Of a stretch of DNA of 64,000 nucleotides, positions 30,961 through 45,867 are shown piece after piece. Made by a program: the position numbers and the translations under genes. How positions within the stretch are numbered: position 1 is the first letter of the stretch; each line of letters starts with the position of its first letter. The stretch comes from Coptis chinensis (taxonomy: Eukaryota > Streptophyta > Magnoliopsida > Ranunculales > Ranunculaceae): contig CM027378.1 in NCBI GenBank assembly GCA_015680905.1, positions 71,081,501 through 71,145,500 of the forward strand, written 5' to 3'. The notes below the pieces were generated by a model, which was not told where the DNA came from, made no database searches, and was given only the letters and a program-made list of their open reading frames with translations.

Positions 30961-33810
30961 GTAAGTGTTACTCGGTGCAAAGCTTAGTTATAGTTTTCCA
31001 CCGTTACAAACTATTTCATATGTAAAAAAATATATATATATCTCCAAAACCACCCTTTTTGGGAGACTACTGAACCTGCATAAAGATGCCCCACTTATTG
31101 GGTATTCTACAATAGTCCATAACATAAACAAGAAATTAATCTCACAAGTACATCCAATCACATAATCTTTTATTAAAATAACATCACCAAAACATCTTTC
31201 ATAAATAGGACTTGCCACAAATGAAATACAAACTATTTTCCAAATCAATGGGACTTATCCTTAAACTCAAACTCTCACGTCATTTGTATAGAACTAGCAC
31301 CTTCAGTAGTTGCAAGCATCAAGAGATGATTTTAGGATGGTATCATCAGAAAAGTCCCTTTCATCCTATACACCAATAGAAATATATAAAAAGGAGTCAG
31401 GCAGTAGAAAACAAATATGTATAGATATATACTTATATCCTATTCTTAAGTAGTAGCTCCTTATATTCAAACTATGTAATTCAGAAAAGAGAATATGGTA
31501 GTAGGCTAGTAGCAATAGAAGCATAGTATAGACATGAAAAATTATGTAACGCTCCAAAACCCTATAACCTTGTCAGACACCTTGACGAAAGACACAAAAA
31601 TTTCTGCAGAATATCCTCTGTATTTTCAACATTTCATATACATAAATCCTGTCATAACCTGAAAATCAAATAATATATTGATTCGTAAAACTAACTACTC
31701 AAATATATATTGATTCGTAGAACTAGCTACTTAACCATCTCGACCAATGCCAGTTAAATTAAATAACCAATCCTTGAATCAAAAGGACACTACAAATTAT
31801 ATACCAAAATTAAAATGAAAACAACATATACACCACTTCCACTTATATCAATGTTATACACCTCTATTAGTTCCAACCCGAGATACCACACTTCGAATAT
31901 ATATACACCATACATTCACACTACTCACATGTAAGAACCCATCTTCCAAAACAAAACTCATGAATAGACTGCATGAAGGAATTTAGACAACTTTTAGAAC
32001 GGAATAGACTACAAATTGAGGGTTTACCGCATTAAAACACCCACACAAAAAAATGAAAAAGTTTTGTTCATTAAGTTAGAGTGTACATGGAGATCCTTAA
32101 CACTTCCGGCATGCCCAACAAAAGGAGTAGGTTCTACTTTCCATGTTCCACAAGACAAAGGCTCCCACAAATGAATAACCTTCTTACAATCCCCTTAAGA
32201 CATGAAAAAATAAGAAAGAAAATAGTAGCAGTGTTAGTTTTGAGTATATTGTTTTGCGGCATCGTAATTCAAATACACTAGTATACTACATTGCAATGGG
32301 GGCATGAGCGGAGTGGGGAAGATTTTTTTTTTTTTTTGGGGGGGGGGTTTAAGAATATGAAATGTCCATCTTACTTAGGTTTCAACGATTTTTATGCTTT
32401 CATACATAGCTTGATTGGACCAAAATCCACAAGTGAAGAAGAATCTACAAGCAAGGAACAATCTACAAACCAGGAAAAGAAAACATATCACCACTAAAAT
32501 CTTGAACTCTAAGGGGTATTTTGATTTTAATAAATATATATTCTTCCTTTGGAATGTTTCTTCATGTTATGCAACTTAAAATGAAGTGCAAAAGATAAAA
32601 GATCAATGGTGATTCCTTTAGTACGTAAGGTTGTTAAGATTTAAGACCATTACCAATGGACCTCATTCAGGTCATCTCCAATCCAAGTTGGTCTAAAACC
32701 TTTCAATTGGTGTGAACATATTTAGCCTAGCAATTTAAGCTCTCAACACAGACTATGATAATAGAATATTTATGAATTTCTACCGAAACCTTATCATATG
32801 CAAACATCGATCTACTTCCTTTCTTTTCTGTTTCCTCATGAACCCAACCTCAAGAGATTGATTATGTATTTTATTTATGTTCAAAACTAAACAAAATCAT
32901 GCATCATCACTTAAATACTCAAATTTCAATTTTCAACAAAATAAAAACCTAATTAAAATTGATTTCTCAAAAGAAATTGCTTTGGATTTTTCTAGCAAAG
33001 TGGAAAAAAGACTATATAGATACCCAAAGACCTAGATATGCTGCAAGTGGCGAAATTGTTTCATGGATGTTAAAACTTGGAAGCTGGGAGGTTGATTCAA
33101 GTGATATAATGAAGATTAGGAGATGTAATAATTAAAGGGTAATGCTGGGAATCACAAAACTTTAGCAATTTAGTTAAGCAATCAACAAGACATTTACGTC
33201 GGAATACTTAAACCATTATTTGCCTTTGAATTAACTAGAACATAAAACAAACAACATATATAGGCTCTGAACAATTAAATACTTGATTTCATCGGTGCTT
33301 AATGCTAAATATTTATAAAACAAACAACCCCTAGCATTCGCCAAAACATGATACCAAAACAGAAATCTAATTTTTTTCATTGAAGAACACAATATATCAA
33401 AACAAAAATCATACATTTGGTTATAACTGAAGTAGCTAGCACCGAAGTTAATATCAGTTGTGAATTAAACACCTAGTAGTGCAAAAATAACGAAAAACTA
33501 TAAATTAGATAAGTAAAATATTCAAACCCTTGAAGAAGAAAGTGAGAGAAGAAAGGAGTACTACCTACAGATGACGGCGGCGGCAGAAGTATTGAGAGAG
33601 AGAGAGAGAGGCGACAGAATTAAAAAAAAAAAATCCCAATATTACTCTATGTATGGGGTGGAGAGAGAGATATAGACTTAGAGTTTTATTTAGTTAGAGT
33701 GAGAAGGAGAAATAGAATAGCGGGAGCTTTTATTTTTTTTTCCTCTCGCCCAAAATTCTAATTTAGCAATTAATAGTATTCTTTTCACGTTTTATTTTCT
33801 AATATTTTAT
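30961..33810. other. CACTA interior, no gene recognised
   Basis: AT-rich sequence with short unrecognised open frames. Segment 31615-31670 closely resembles 1736-1790 in the Helitron. A short GA microsatellite lies at 33594-33610. From about 33520 to 33740 the purine-rich sequence resembles a 5' untranslated region on the minus strand, but no exon follows that I can name. Confidence 0.45.
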
Positions 33811-34002
33811 AAACCTTAACGGTTTGCTGCCAAAACAAAAAAAATTAAATGTGTTACAAATTAATTCTCAATACAGGGGAAATTAACGTAACATTTTATA
33901 TACAAATATAACGCCTAGAAAAAGTTAGGCATTTTGTTACACCTAAAAAGCTTTAGGAACCAAAAATTTTGTGCATTACTAATATCCTATTTTGGTGTAG
34001 TG
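33811..34002. repeat. second CACTA-type right terminus
   Basis: Ends CCTATTTTGGTGTAGTG at 34002, the same terminal bases as the true right end at 37058, with GTTAC-type subterminal repeats before it. The following bases (GAA) do not match the ACC duplication of the outer element. It is either a nested or tandem CACTA copy whose left end is not recognisable, or a remnant of element fusion. Confidence 0.7.
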
Positions 34003-35076
34003 GAAATCTAATTCAACAGAGTATCTCAAGAGCGTATAAAAATTAACAAAATGATTACTACTACAAATCTACAACACAAGGAAGAATGGGACTAACGAGT
34101 AGAGGAGACTTACCTGAGATTTACAACAAGAAAAGATATATTAAAGCATCCAAAATCTTATCCAAAAGCTCCAAAACTCGTCCTGTCATAATACTGGTCT
34201 TGTCTTAATATTGACGGGGTTATCACATGGTTTTCACCCCTAAATGAACTGAAATTTTGAATCATCCCAAGAAGAACAACAACCTAACTCATACATCATT
34301 TAAAAGTCCTATGAATCATGTTTCAAACGCACCAAACCACATGCAAATACAAGTTTTGTAGAAGAAGTTATGCCTTCATTGGTAACACATGACATATCTG
34401 ATTTTTAATCCGAAGTGACCCATGACAGATCTGATTTTTAATCCGAATTCACTTCATTTTCTTCTATCTGGAACAAGTTATAATAGTGGTTTCATTGAGA
34501 CCCATAAACCCTCAACTGAAACCTTTAATTCCCCCCTTCACTCAAATTCTTCCTTTTTGAACTGGTTTTCCTTATCTAAATACAAAAAGAGATGAATTGG
34601 ATCACCAATCACATATATAATTTTGATGAGAAAGGAAGGGAAATATCTCTCCCATACTCTTAATTCTCCCCATCTTAACACACCCATCCAACACACCGAC
34701 ATTATTATTAGCAACCTCTAGAAGAAGAAGAGAGATCTTCCGATGGGTCTAGGGGTTTCTCACCTTATCTGTTTTGTACTTCGGATTGGGTTCGAAAGAT
34801 CAAGTTAATCCCCATTAGTGAATTGGGTTGTCCATCACGCAACATTCTATGCTAATGGTGGTCTTTAAACTAAAACCAACTTAAGGCCCCTCAAAGCAAC
34901 TATGAGCAGTAGACCAATATATTAAGACCCAAGCCTTCTGTACTCGAAAATGAAAATAAATTTCGCACAAGGGGCTAAAGGCTTGTCAGAATTCATCCCT
35001 AACAGATATTCCTATTAGCCCGGCTTTTAGCACTATCTATTTATGAAAATTTGATGCACAAAACAAGGAAACACGA

Positions 35077-35079
<3 letters not shown>
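34003..35079. other. CACTA interior, right portion, no gene recognised
   Basis: Unremarkable AT-rich sequence. A short direct repeat of CCGAA..TGACACATGACAGATCTG-like words lies at 34385-34450. No coding motif seen. Confidence 0.4.

Positions 35080-35172
<93 letters not shown>
35080..35172. repeat. (AT)n microsatellite
   Basis: About 93 bp of uninterrupted TA dinucleotides. Likely to be length-polymorphic and prone to assembly error. Confidence 0.98.
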
Positions 35173-35174
<2 letters not shown>

Positions 35175-35637
35175 AACATTATAGTTCACTCATAACAATG
35201 AGAACATATATTTAATTTGTCCAAATGAAGACCAAGTCAGAAGAAATTTTATCAAAGGCAACTGATAGGGAACTTGGAACTATAATTAACAAACAAAGTC
35301 TAAAGGACCTCAAAAGAACGTGCTATTTTCAGACAAATGAGAAAGGCTATAGCACCAATCTAATTGATTAACAAGTTTGACTAACTGTAGCACATAAAGA
35401 TTCAAGGGAACCTAAAACTGGTTTCACTATTAGGGTTGTTTGGTTCAAAAAATTATTTTTTCATTACTTTTTTTTTTACCAAGCAAGCAATATAGTATTA
35501 GCACATGCCATTATCAGTCACATTCCAACATCAAAGGCACTAATTTTGTTCCTAATTATTATGAAATCCGAAAGAAACCATAGATCACATACCAAGGACA
35601 CAAAAGACTAGAACAAAAACCAAGCTAGACTGTCCAC

Positions 35638-36290
<653 letters not shown>

Positions 36291-37327
36291 TTAGGATTAA
36301 GGCATGATTGAATACTGATATTTAATTATTTAAAAGCTAGTTTTAAGCTTTTAACGAAAAAATAGAGTTTTCAGAGAAGCATGTTGAGAATTTCAGACGT
36401 GAACACAGTTATAAGTCATTAATCAATAAAAAAAAACATATGCAAACAAGAACAATCAGACCACATGACAGTCGCTTCACTAAAAAAAACACAAACCAAA
36501 AGTAAAAATCGTACCTTTTGCAGCAACTAGAACCAAACTTGCAACTGAATCAGACCAAGCAAACCCTACATCATAGTGGAGTAAAATAGCGAGAGAGAAG
36601 TAATTGAACAGAAGAGGTGGAAGAGGATGAATGACTTACAAACAACAAACAAAGCAGTGAAAGATTGAAAGAGAATAAAGATATTTGAGAGTGAGTGATA
36701 GAGATTTGAGAGAGATTTACTTGAGATCAAGAGAGAGAATCGATGAAAGAGAGTTTCTTTCCTTAAGGAGAGTTGTGAATTAGTGAGAGCGCGAGTTTTT
36801 TCTTGAATCTCTCTTTCATAAATTCCCAAATTTCTAATTTTTTTGTTTTTTTTTAAACTGTTCACAATTTCACAGTGCATATATGTCGTAAGAAAATAAC
36901 TAAACACCGTTACAAATTAATTCAATTTTAATAAAAAATCATTGTAACAGTTTATCATCATTCCTTACGGTATTAAAGTGTGAGGGACTCTCTCACGTTA
37001 AAAAACTGTTACTAATTAAAAAAAGTTAGCGTTACTAATTTCCTATTTTGGTGTAGTGACCATGAAAACCACTACAACGTCAATGTTGCACCATGAAAAC
37101 CACTGCAACATCAATGTTGTACTATGAAAAATCAATAGAATGGATGGTTTGCTATGAAGAAAAGATAAGAATGACAAAATAGGAATGGAAAGATGATAAT
37201 GGAAAGAGAATAAGTGTTTTGAGTGAGAGAAAAAAGATTTTTGGCTATTATTTTCACCACATGCCACGTCACTGTGTCTTGACTGTGTCATTTTTCCTTT
37301 GTTAGTGTAGTATTACTCGAGTTTCAT

Positions 37328-37873
37328 AGTATGTTTTATTCCAAAATTTAAACATTTTTGTGACACTTGATATGATCATGGTTTAAGTAATATATTAGCA
37401 TTTGTGTTGTTAAAAATAGAAAAGTAAAAATTGAGTGCAAGAATGTCACTCGGCATCCAGCAATAAATTTATACTGAAAGAACCCCCCATCCCCAAAAAA
37501 TAATAATAATAATAAAATACTATCACTTAGAGTATAACACACCTCCTTCGAGTCATTGAACTTAGAATCAGTCTATATATATATATAACCTAGCACCTCA
37601 CTCATGTCACTGAAAATTATATAATAAGTTCCCATTATTAATTAAAATTAATATCCAAATAACAAAACTACACATACAGTAATAGATGATATATAGATAT
37701 ATATGTTCGAGCGACCAGTTTGAAGACTTATAAAAACCAATACATAGCACAATTCACATACTTGTCTAACGACTGCACGAGTAACACAGTTTGTCCTAAG
37801 GCGGAATTTTCCCCGTACACCCAATAAAACTTCGGGTTTTTTTTTGTTGTTGTTTGGGGTAAAAAATAAAACT
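37328..37873. other. intergenic between element clusters
   Basis: AT-rich, with a short (TAA)n tract near 37500 and short TA runs at 37573 and 37692. No gene or element terminus recognised. Confidence 0.5.
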
Positions 37874-37878
37874 TGTGT

Positions 37879-38449
37879 TGTAAAGGTTGTATTTTGTTAA
37901 CCTTACTGGTGTAGGCAATCTTTGGGGAGAAAGGTGTTTAAGGGATTGAATTGACCGAGTTTGTATGGACGAACTGCCTACGTATCAAGTTCTCTGCTGG
38001 GGGGGAGACTTGAATCAAGTCAGACGTAGTTCATCATCCTCTTTATATAGGTAAGATGCTCATGCCTCCAGCTCTCCTGCGTAAGGTCAGGTTCAGGTCT
38101 CCTCTTTGTTGGCTAACCATAATGGCAAGTTATGGAGAATCAATGAGATGTGTGCCTGAAGTTGTGGTCATGAAAGTCATAATAATGACATACATTACAG
38201 ACCGTTATGGAACGGAATGAGCGAGAGTGATAGAGGTCACTTCTGACTTAGATCGTCTATTTGACTTGAGTCACTATGAAGCGAGCTCGTAGGACGAAGT
38301 TGAAGATCGCTTGATTTGAACAGGTCGCTTGCCTGAGTTGGTTCACTATGAAACGAGCTCTGAGGACGAGAATCGGAGGTTGGTTGGTTGTTCTATTTAT
38401 GCTGGACATGTGCTTGATATTCATTGGATGTGAATATTATTTTCTCATA
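37879..38449 (-). repeat. 3' LTR of the gypsy element
   Basis: Downstream LTR in element orientation, 571 bp, matching 47778-48353. A purine-rich GAGATGGGG stretch just inside it (about 38453-38465, minus strand) is a plausible polypurine tract. Confidence 0.93.
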
Positions 38450-38790
38450 TAGCCCCATCTCAGTAGGTCACTATGTGCAAGGGAGGGACCTGCTGAGAGA
38501 GATCGATATTGCGTGTTTGGCACATGTGTGGATGTGAACAGTTGTGAGCAGAAATAGCAACTCCCTCATTTTGTGGGATTCGAAAAGACGCTACAGAAGG
38601 ATACATGGCTGTCTAGGGCTATTGTGTAATGATGGTTTGTTTTGGAGAACTGAACTGGTATCTTACATAAAACGCTTCTTGGGAACTGAAGAGTTGTTGG
38701 CATCTTCATTTTTCAGAGTTTGCACAAGGTTTTCAATACTTAGGTTAGTTCTCTGCCATTTTTGTTTTTCTTTCTTGCTTTGAAGGTTCA

Positions 38791-41060
38791 TTGTTTGTAG
38801 TCTCATTTAGGTCTTTGATTTGTAACCAAAAGAGAGAGAAAGTAAACATGTCTGATTCAGACGATACTCACTCTGATAAAATGATAGAGGAGTCGTTAAG
38901 GTTTGAAAGTGAGGGGGAAGAGGTAAAATACGATTCTGTCATTGCTATAGTGAGTAGTTCTGGTCGTGACAAGGTCTCCGTATCAAATGGGTTGCCCCCT
39001 AAGATTATAAATAAGCGTGTTGTTAACAACTTTGTAGATTTAAGGGAGGCTTTTGATATAAACGTAAGCAACCTAGAGATACATGAACTGGGAGAAGATG
39101 TGGACGTTTTTAGCAACGTGTTCATGCCACTAGATTTTAGGGTAGTTGTATGTGAGTGGCAGTTGCGAGCTGGCTTGATGATTCCATTCTCGAAGCTTAC
39201 TTGTGATTGTTTGAACTTCTGTGAGAAATCGCCTTGCTAGTTCGTTGGCAACAGCTGGCGGCTCCTTAAGGTTTTTGACCTGTTGAACGAGAGTGGAGAT
39301 TATAACATCCAACTCGATAATATTGTTGAGCATTTCGCTGTGAAGCGATCTCGTGCTAACAACTTTAGCCTATAGATGCGGACGAAGAAGTCAAGTGTTA
39401 TGGACAGTGTAAGCAACGAGCCATGGGAGAAAAGGCCGTTGTTGCTAATTGGGAATTAATGTACATCTGGTTTTAGTGTCCAGACTAGGGTTTGTAATTT
39501 TGCTGGTATGTCGTAGTTTTAATTGTTGTGTATTGGGAAATATGCCCTGTGTTTGAACTAATCTTTGAATTGGTTTATTGCATAGGTCGTTATTATGAGA
39601 AGGACCATTCGTTTTGTGATCAAAATGTTTGCCTGTCTTAGTCGATTTGAGAAACATAGGAAGCTTCCTGAAGTAGCGAGTTATTTCGTTAAGAGGGGAG
39701 GGCAAGAGATAAGGGCGAAGAGGAAGATTTAGAAGAAAAGGGCACGTGGTCAAGCTGATCGGGGGTCGTCAACTGAATCTATGATGGATATGGGACATAG
39801 TGGCATTGTTACCAAGGAGGAGAGGAATAGGGGTAGTGGCGGGAACTCAGGATCTGGAGGTGGGTCAGTGAGGCGACCTGTTCAAGGTGAAGGCGGTGAT
39901 GGCATGGGGGTCATTCCTTTGGATAGGATGAGGGAGGGCTCACCGCTAGACTTGGAGGAGATCGGCTTTGTGGCTCGTCGGCCGAGTAGCCTGGGGAAGC
40001 GGATGGCAGATGAGCCTAACCCTAAGGTCGTCAAGCTGGCCAGAAATGTTGAACGATCTGTTGGTAGTTGTTCTAGTCCTGCAATAGAGCGATCTGGAGG
40101 GAAAAGGGTTACGAGGTCGACACGGGGGCTCGACTTGAGTGTACCCGATCTTGATAGTTTTGAAAAAAGGTTAAATCTGGCTGGTGATGTAGGGGGTGTA
40201 AAGGGAAAGTTGTTACTAGGGACAGTGGTAAGACAGCTTCTGTGAGGAGCAAGGGTGACGACTTAGACCAACACCTCGTCTATGTGAATGAGAAGATAGG
40301 GAGGAAACATGCGGTTAAAAGATCAGACTGCAGCTTCAGGTTGGCACCCATTGTTAGTTGTCTTCTAGATGGAATTGTGTTGGATGGGGACAGAAAGGAG
40401 CTGGACGCTATAGATTTTGATGAGAACCTGAGGACGATAGATATGGCCCATTACTTGGTAAGCGGTGTGCTTTTTTGTTCCTTCTTTTCTATCTTGAAAC
40501 TAGGGCTAACATTGATGTCTCTCATGCAGCTGCTCGTTAGGTACTAGAAACTAAAACAAATGGTGTAAATCAGCGAGGGTGAGAAGGGCGAGCTGGAGAG
40601 ATTGAGGGAAGAATTGAGTAATGTCCAGGTTGTTCAGGAGATCAAGAAAAAGGAATTGGAAGAGCTGAAGAAGGTGTACAACGGGGTGGTTTTAGAGAAT
40701 ACGGCTCTGAACAACTCTGTGGAAGAGCTGAAAGAGAAGCTGGCTACTGTGACATATTATGCCAAGACATGCAAATGGGTTGCTCAGCGAGCTAAGCAGG
40801 CATATGATGGCTTGGGCCAAGACTATGATGAGTTGAGCATATGTACTTTCAATTGAAAGAGGAGCATGAAAGTGAGGCTCGAGGTACAAGTGTAATCAAC
40901 GTACCTGGAGATGCTAGTAATGCTCCATCTGTCAGCGCTGTGGTGCCTTCTAAGTGACCTGAAGAGGTTGATGACGCCCTAGAGCTTCCAGCTAATGTTG
41001 AGACTACTGTCCCTGACGACCTGGACCTTTTACAGATTGAGGTTTTGACTACTGTTGCTT
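38791..41060 (+). other. antisense open-frame region of the gypsy element
   Basis: Several plus-strand open stretches (about 38791-39240, 39781-40245, 40242-40547 and 40602-40856) run opposite to gag-pol. They encode acidic, Gly/Ser/Arg-rich and coiled-coil-like sequence. Extra antisense open frames between integrase and the 3' LTR are known for Tat-lineage elements, and some match the plant family of putative gypsy-type transposon proteins (PF04195); I infer this relation from position and composition. Broken. Confidence 0.6.
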
Positions 41061-41559
41061 GATTTGTTCTACTTCTCTGAGAGGGTTTTGACTAATGTAC
41101 GTTGCTTGATTTGTTCTACTTCTCTGAGAGTTGCGAGGCTTTTCCATTTTTTCTCTTGATGCTCTATTTTTTCATGTAGTTGTGATACAATAAAGCTGGT
41201 TTCCCGAACTTGCCTAGGCAGTTCGCCTTATTATTGGTTGTATGGCATGGGCCAGATACATTAAGAGCTGATAACCTGGGGCGACCTAGGCAGTTCACCT
41301 TTATTATATGCTTTGGTTTTGAGATCTGACCAAACTGGTTTCCACATAAGTGGCAGTTCGGCAAACTTTAAATAACTGGTTTCCTGAGTATGTTCAGGCA
41401 GTTCGTCTTTTGCACTTTATGAAATGCATGTTTACTTCAAAGTATTAACTTACTTTTATCTGAATGCTTGTTGCATGTTGTTCTGACATCTCAGTAGGGA
41501 TTTAACCTAGGGATGTATGTTCCATTGTCTAAAAAGACTTAGGATGTTATGAAGCATTG

Positions 41560-42180
41560 GAGTTCGATTAAGCGTACTGCTCTGGAGAACGTTTTGAGTG
41601 TTCGAAGTTGATCCTAGTGAGAACTGTTGGAGCTACGAAGTCCTTGAGCTTGAGTGAGCGTTTTAGCTTAAGTGAGTGTGTTACTCTTAGAGAGTGTTCT
41701 ATGCTTAGTTGATCCTAGAAGTACAGATCTCCAATTATTGAGAACTGTGTGAGCTATGTAGCCCTTAGCTCGAGTGAGCATTTGATTGTAGAGAACGTTT
41801 TAGCTCTAGAGAGTGTTTTAGTTCGCTTGAGCGTTTTGCTCTTAGATAGTGTTCTGTACTGATTTGATCCTAGAGTTGTGGGTTTCCAACTAGTGAGAAG
41901 TGGTAAGGCTAAGTAGCTTGTGAGCTTGAGTGAGCGTTTTATTGTGTTGAACATTTAAGCTCCGGAAAGCGTTTAAGTTCAAATAATCGTTTGGCTCTTA
42001 GAGAGTGTTCTGCACTGAGTTGACTCTAGAAATGTGGTTATCCAACTAGTGAGAAGTAGGTGAGCTATGTAGCCCTGAGCTCGAATGAGCATTTTAGCAC
42101 AGAGAACATTTGAGCTCTTGAGAGCATTTTAGTTCAAGTTAGTGTTTTGCTCTTAGAGAGCGAGTTGTGCGACTGTTTAA
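41560..42180. repeat. tandem array inside the gypsy element
   Basis: About four diverged copies of a roughly 155-bp unit with recurring GAGTGAGCGTTTT, CTCTTAGAGAGTGTT and TTGATCCTAGA words (markers near 41709, 41866 and 42017). Tandem arrays in the untranslated region downstream of pol are a known trait of Tat-lineage elements. Confidence 0.8.
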
Positions 42181-42719
42181 TAACATAGAGAGATTGCAGT
42201 GCATTGATGCAAAAATAAAAACTATGTGTACAGTGTTTAGAGTAAGAACTCAATGGAAATGGAATTTTTTATTGATAAAATTTCTTTAATAAGAAAGTAT
42301 TCCAAGGACGTAGTAATTAATGCTTGTCCATCTTGGGTTTTGATCCATGCTCCATTGCCAACGACTCGTTCCACTATGTAAAGGCTTTCCTATGTTGGTG
42401 TCAGTTTCGAGTCATCCTTAGTCTTTTTCAAGACGAGGTCCCTCGGTTGGAAGCTTTGAGGGTTTACTCGCTTATTGTATGTTTTCCTCAGAGTTTGGTG
42501 GTAGGATGCCACTCGAATGGCTGCTAGGTCGCGTCATTCTTCAAGTAAGTCGACCTCTCGAGCAAGAATGGAATCGTTCTGCCTGGATTCGACGATCTCA
42601 GATTGAGTCATTGTAACTATTAGCTCAGTAGGAATGGCAGCCTCAGTACAGTAACATAGTGAGAACGGTGACTCGCCTGTACTAGAACAAGTTGTTGTTC
42701 TATGAGCCTATAGGATGTT

Positions 42720-43983
42720 TTCTAGCTGCAATGGCCATTGGCTTTTGTTCTTTTCAATCTACTTCTTTAAGTTCTCTAGGATTGCCTTGTTGCTGGCTTA
42801 TGCTTGACCGTTACTTTGAGCGTACTGGGGGGTGGAGAACGCGTGAACGATCTTTCACTTAGCCAAAAATTTCTTGACTATTTTTCCCTTGAACTGGGAG
42901 CCATTGTCCATCACTAATGTGTGGGGTAAGCCAAATCTGATGATAATGTTGGTCTAGATGAAGTTTCTGACATTAGATTCTTTGACACGAGCTAAGGGAA
43001 TTGCTTCTATCCATTTATTGAAGTAGTCTGTTGCAGTTAGGACAAACTGGAAGCCTGTGCTTTTATGTGGAATGAATGGACCCATGATGTCTAATCCCCA
43101 CATGTGAAATGGCTAAGGGCTGGCAATATTGATGAGTTTGCGAGCTGGCTGGATGATGTTGTGGCCAAATGTTTGGCACTTAATGCATTTGAGTACATAC
43201 TTCTTGGCATCGATCTGCATTCTTGGCCAGAAGTATCCTTGTGAGATCGCTTTGTGAGCCAAAGAGCGACCTCCTGCGTGGTTTCCGCATTCTCCCTCGT
43301 GGATCTTTGCGAAAATCATCTGACCCTGTTCTGGGCTTATGCACCTCAGATGGGGTCCTCTGTCAGACTTTCTAAAAAGTTTGTCATTTACTAGGCAGTA
43401 GCGACCTGACTGGTATTGAACCTATTTGGCCTTGGTTCGATCTGTTTGTGTCTTGCGTAGCTGGATATACTTTATTATAAGTTGCATCCATGTTTGACTC
43501 ATCTGAGTGTCAGAGAGTGGGCATAGGTCGGTAATTTCTAAGACATGGTCATTTCGGTAAGCAGGTCTATCAACTACTTCGATGAGTAGTTTCCTAGGGT
43601 CACAGTTCAGTGTTTAGGTTGCGAGGTACGCCAAGCTATCAGCATGGCGATTCTCTTCCCGTAGGAAATATATGGTGTATGGTGACTTTCTTGAAAGAAG
43701 ACAGTAATTGATTTACTACTTGAAGGTACTTAGAAAGGTTACCTTCATTGGTGGTATACTCATTGGCGACCTGGTGAACGACCAGTTGTTAATTGCTAAA
43801 GACCTTGAGCTTATGAACTTTGAGCTCTAACGCCATACGAAGTCCTATGATCAGGGCTTCGTAATCAGCTTCATTGTTGGAGGTCGCAAAATCGATGCGA
43901 ACTGATTTTTCCACCATGGAGCCATCTGGTGACACTAGGACTACTCTGACCCTGCTGCCACCTAGATTGCTAGCTCCGTCCAC
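42720..43983 (-). other. integrase and second RNase H-like region (fossil)
   Basis: 43319-43113 resembles the integrase zinc-binding domain (CIKCQTFGH); sequence to about 42720 resembles the integrase core. 43983-43789 resembles the extra RNase H domain of Tat elements (DGASNLGGS, NNEADYEALI). Broken. Confidence 0.8.
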
Positions 43984-44043
43984 GAAGAGTGACCATACTG
44001 ATGGGTCATGTTGTTTAGAGGTCGGGGTGTTGTCCTCTGGTTC

Positions 44044-45700
44044 CTAGTTCAGGTCATCAACTGGAAAATCTGATAAGAAATCAGCAATGACTTGGCCCTT
44101 CTGAGAGGTTCTTGGGGTGAACTCAATGTAGTGTTCACCAAGTTCTTCTTCCCATACTGCCATGCGAGTTGTCTTGTTGGCTTTAAGAAGGATCTTCTTT
44201 AATGGCAGGTCGGTGAGCACTTTGATTGGATATGTTTGGAAGTAGTGCCTGAACTTTCTTGCTAAATAAAGTAGTGTCAGTACTGCCTTTTCAATGTGGG
44301 AGTAGTTCTTCTCAGCTGGCAACAATGTCTTGCTTGTGAAGTAGATCAGTTTCTCTACATTCTGTTCCTTTTTGAAGAGAACTGAATTGATAGCGAAGTC
44401 AAACACAACTAAGTACAGCCCCAACATTTCACCATCTATTGGTTTTGCCAACACAGGTGGTGTTGTCAAATAGTCCTTGAGAGTAGAAAACACTTGGTGG
44501 CATTGCTCGTTCCATGAGAATTGTTCACCCTTCTTGAGAATTTGTAGGAAAGGTTGGCATTTGTTTGATGCTCTCGATATGAATTGGTTTAGAGTTGCTA
44601 CCATTCCTGACAGTTTATGTATTTGCTTCTTTGTTTTAGGGTCGGGCATGTCCAAGAAAGCTCGAATCTGATCTGGGTTTGCTTCTATCCCACGTTGTGA
44701 GATCTGATAACCCAGAAATTTCCCAGAGGACGCTCCAAAGAGGCATTTTTCGGGGTTAAGTTTTATCTGAGTTCGTCGAAGTCTAGAGAACGCTTGTGTG
44801 AGATAATCTAAGTGGTCTCCAACTTTCTTGTTTTTGATGACCATGTCGTCTATGTAGACTTCCATGGTGTCACCTAACATGTCTTAGAACATATTGGTGA
44901 CGGGTCACTGGTAGGTCGCTCCAGCGTTCTTGAGGTCAAACGGGAAGACGTTGTAACAGTAAATTCCTTGCTCTGTCATGAATGAGGTTTTCTCTTGGTC
45001 TTCTTCTGCTAGTGGGATTTGGTTGTAGCCACTGTAGACATCCATGAATGACAAGAGCTCGTGACCACAGGTTTGGTCCACAAGTCGGTCGATTCTTGGT
45101 AAGGGGAAGCTATCCTTAGGAGTTTCTAGATTTAGGTTGGTAAAGTCCACGCAAAGGCGAACTGTGCCATTTTTTTTTGGGACTACTACTATGTTAGCGA
45201 CCCATTCAGGGTAATCAACCTTCCTAATGAAGCCAACTTTTTTGAGATTTTCGACCTCTTCATTGATTGCTTTATGAAATCTAAGAGATAACTTTCGAGG
45301 TCGTTGGCGAACTGGTTTAGCGTTTGGGTTAACATTTAACTTATGGCATGCAACATTAGGATCAATTCTAGGCACATTGATGTACGACCAAGTAAAAATA
45401 TATTTATTTAATATTAAAAAGCTTACAAGTTGTGCCTTGAGAGTAGGATCAAAGTTAGTTCCTACATAAACGAACTTGGGGTCATCCTCGGTTCCTAGGT
45501 TAACCTTTTCCTTCATCTCGGTTTGAGCAGCCGTCTCAGTGGGCTGAGCGACCTCTGGGGTCTTGGTATCTTGCGGTGTATCCTTGACCGGAAGGGGTGG
45601 GGCGACCTCTGGGGTCTGAGCTTCTGGAGGGGCATTTTTTATTGAGCCCCCAATGTTTTCCTTTGTCAGTTCGCTTTGGGGGGACTTGGTCAGAGTCTTG
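44044..45700 (-). other. reverse transcriptase and RNase H region (fossil)
   Basis: Reverse transcriptase motifs include VVPKKNGTVRLCVDFTNLN upstream and the catalytic VYIDDMV block near 44850. RNase H-like sequence follows toward 44044. The family assignment to Ty3/gypsy is secure. Broken. Confidence 0.92.
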
Positions 45701-45867
45701 ACCCCAGAGATGAAGTCTTCTACTAGCTTGGTTTTGGCGATCTCTTCCTTATTTTTGAGTGAAGCCCCAGCAAGCTTGTTGACTGACAGGATCTGGTTGC
45801 AATTGTAGGCATCGAGCTGGTTGCTTTTGAGCTCCATCATGCCTCTGGGGCCAGGAAAGCGTAAAAC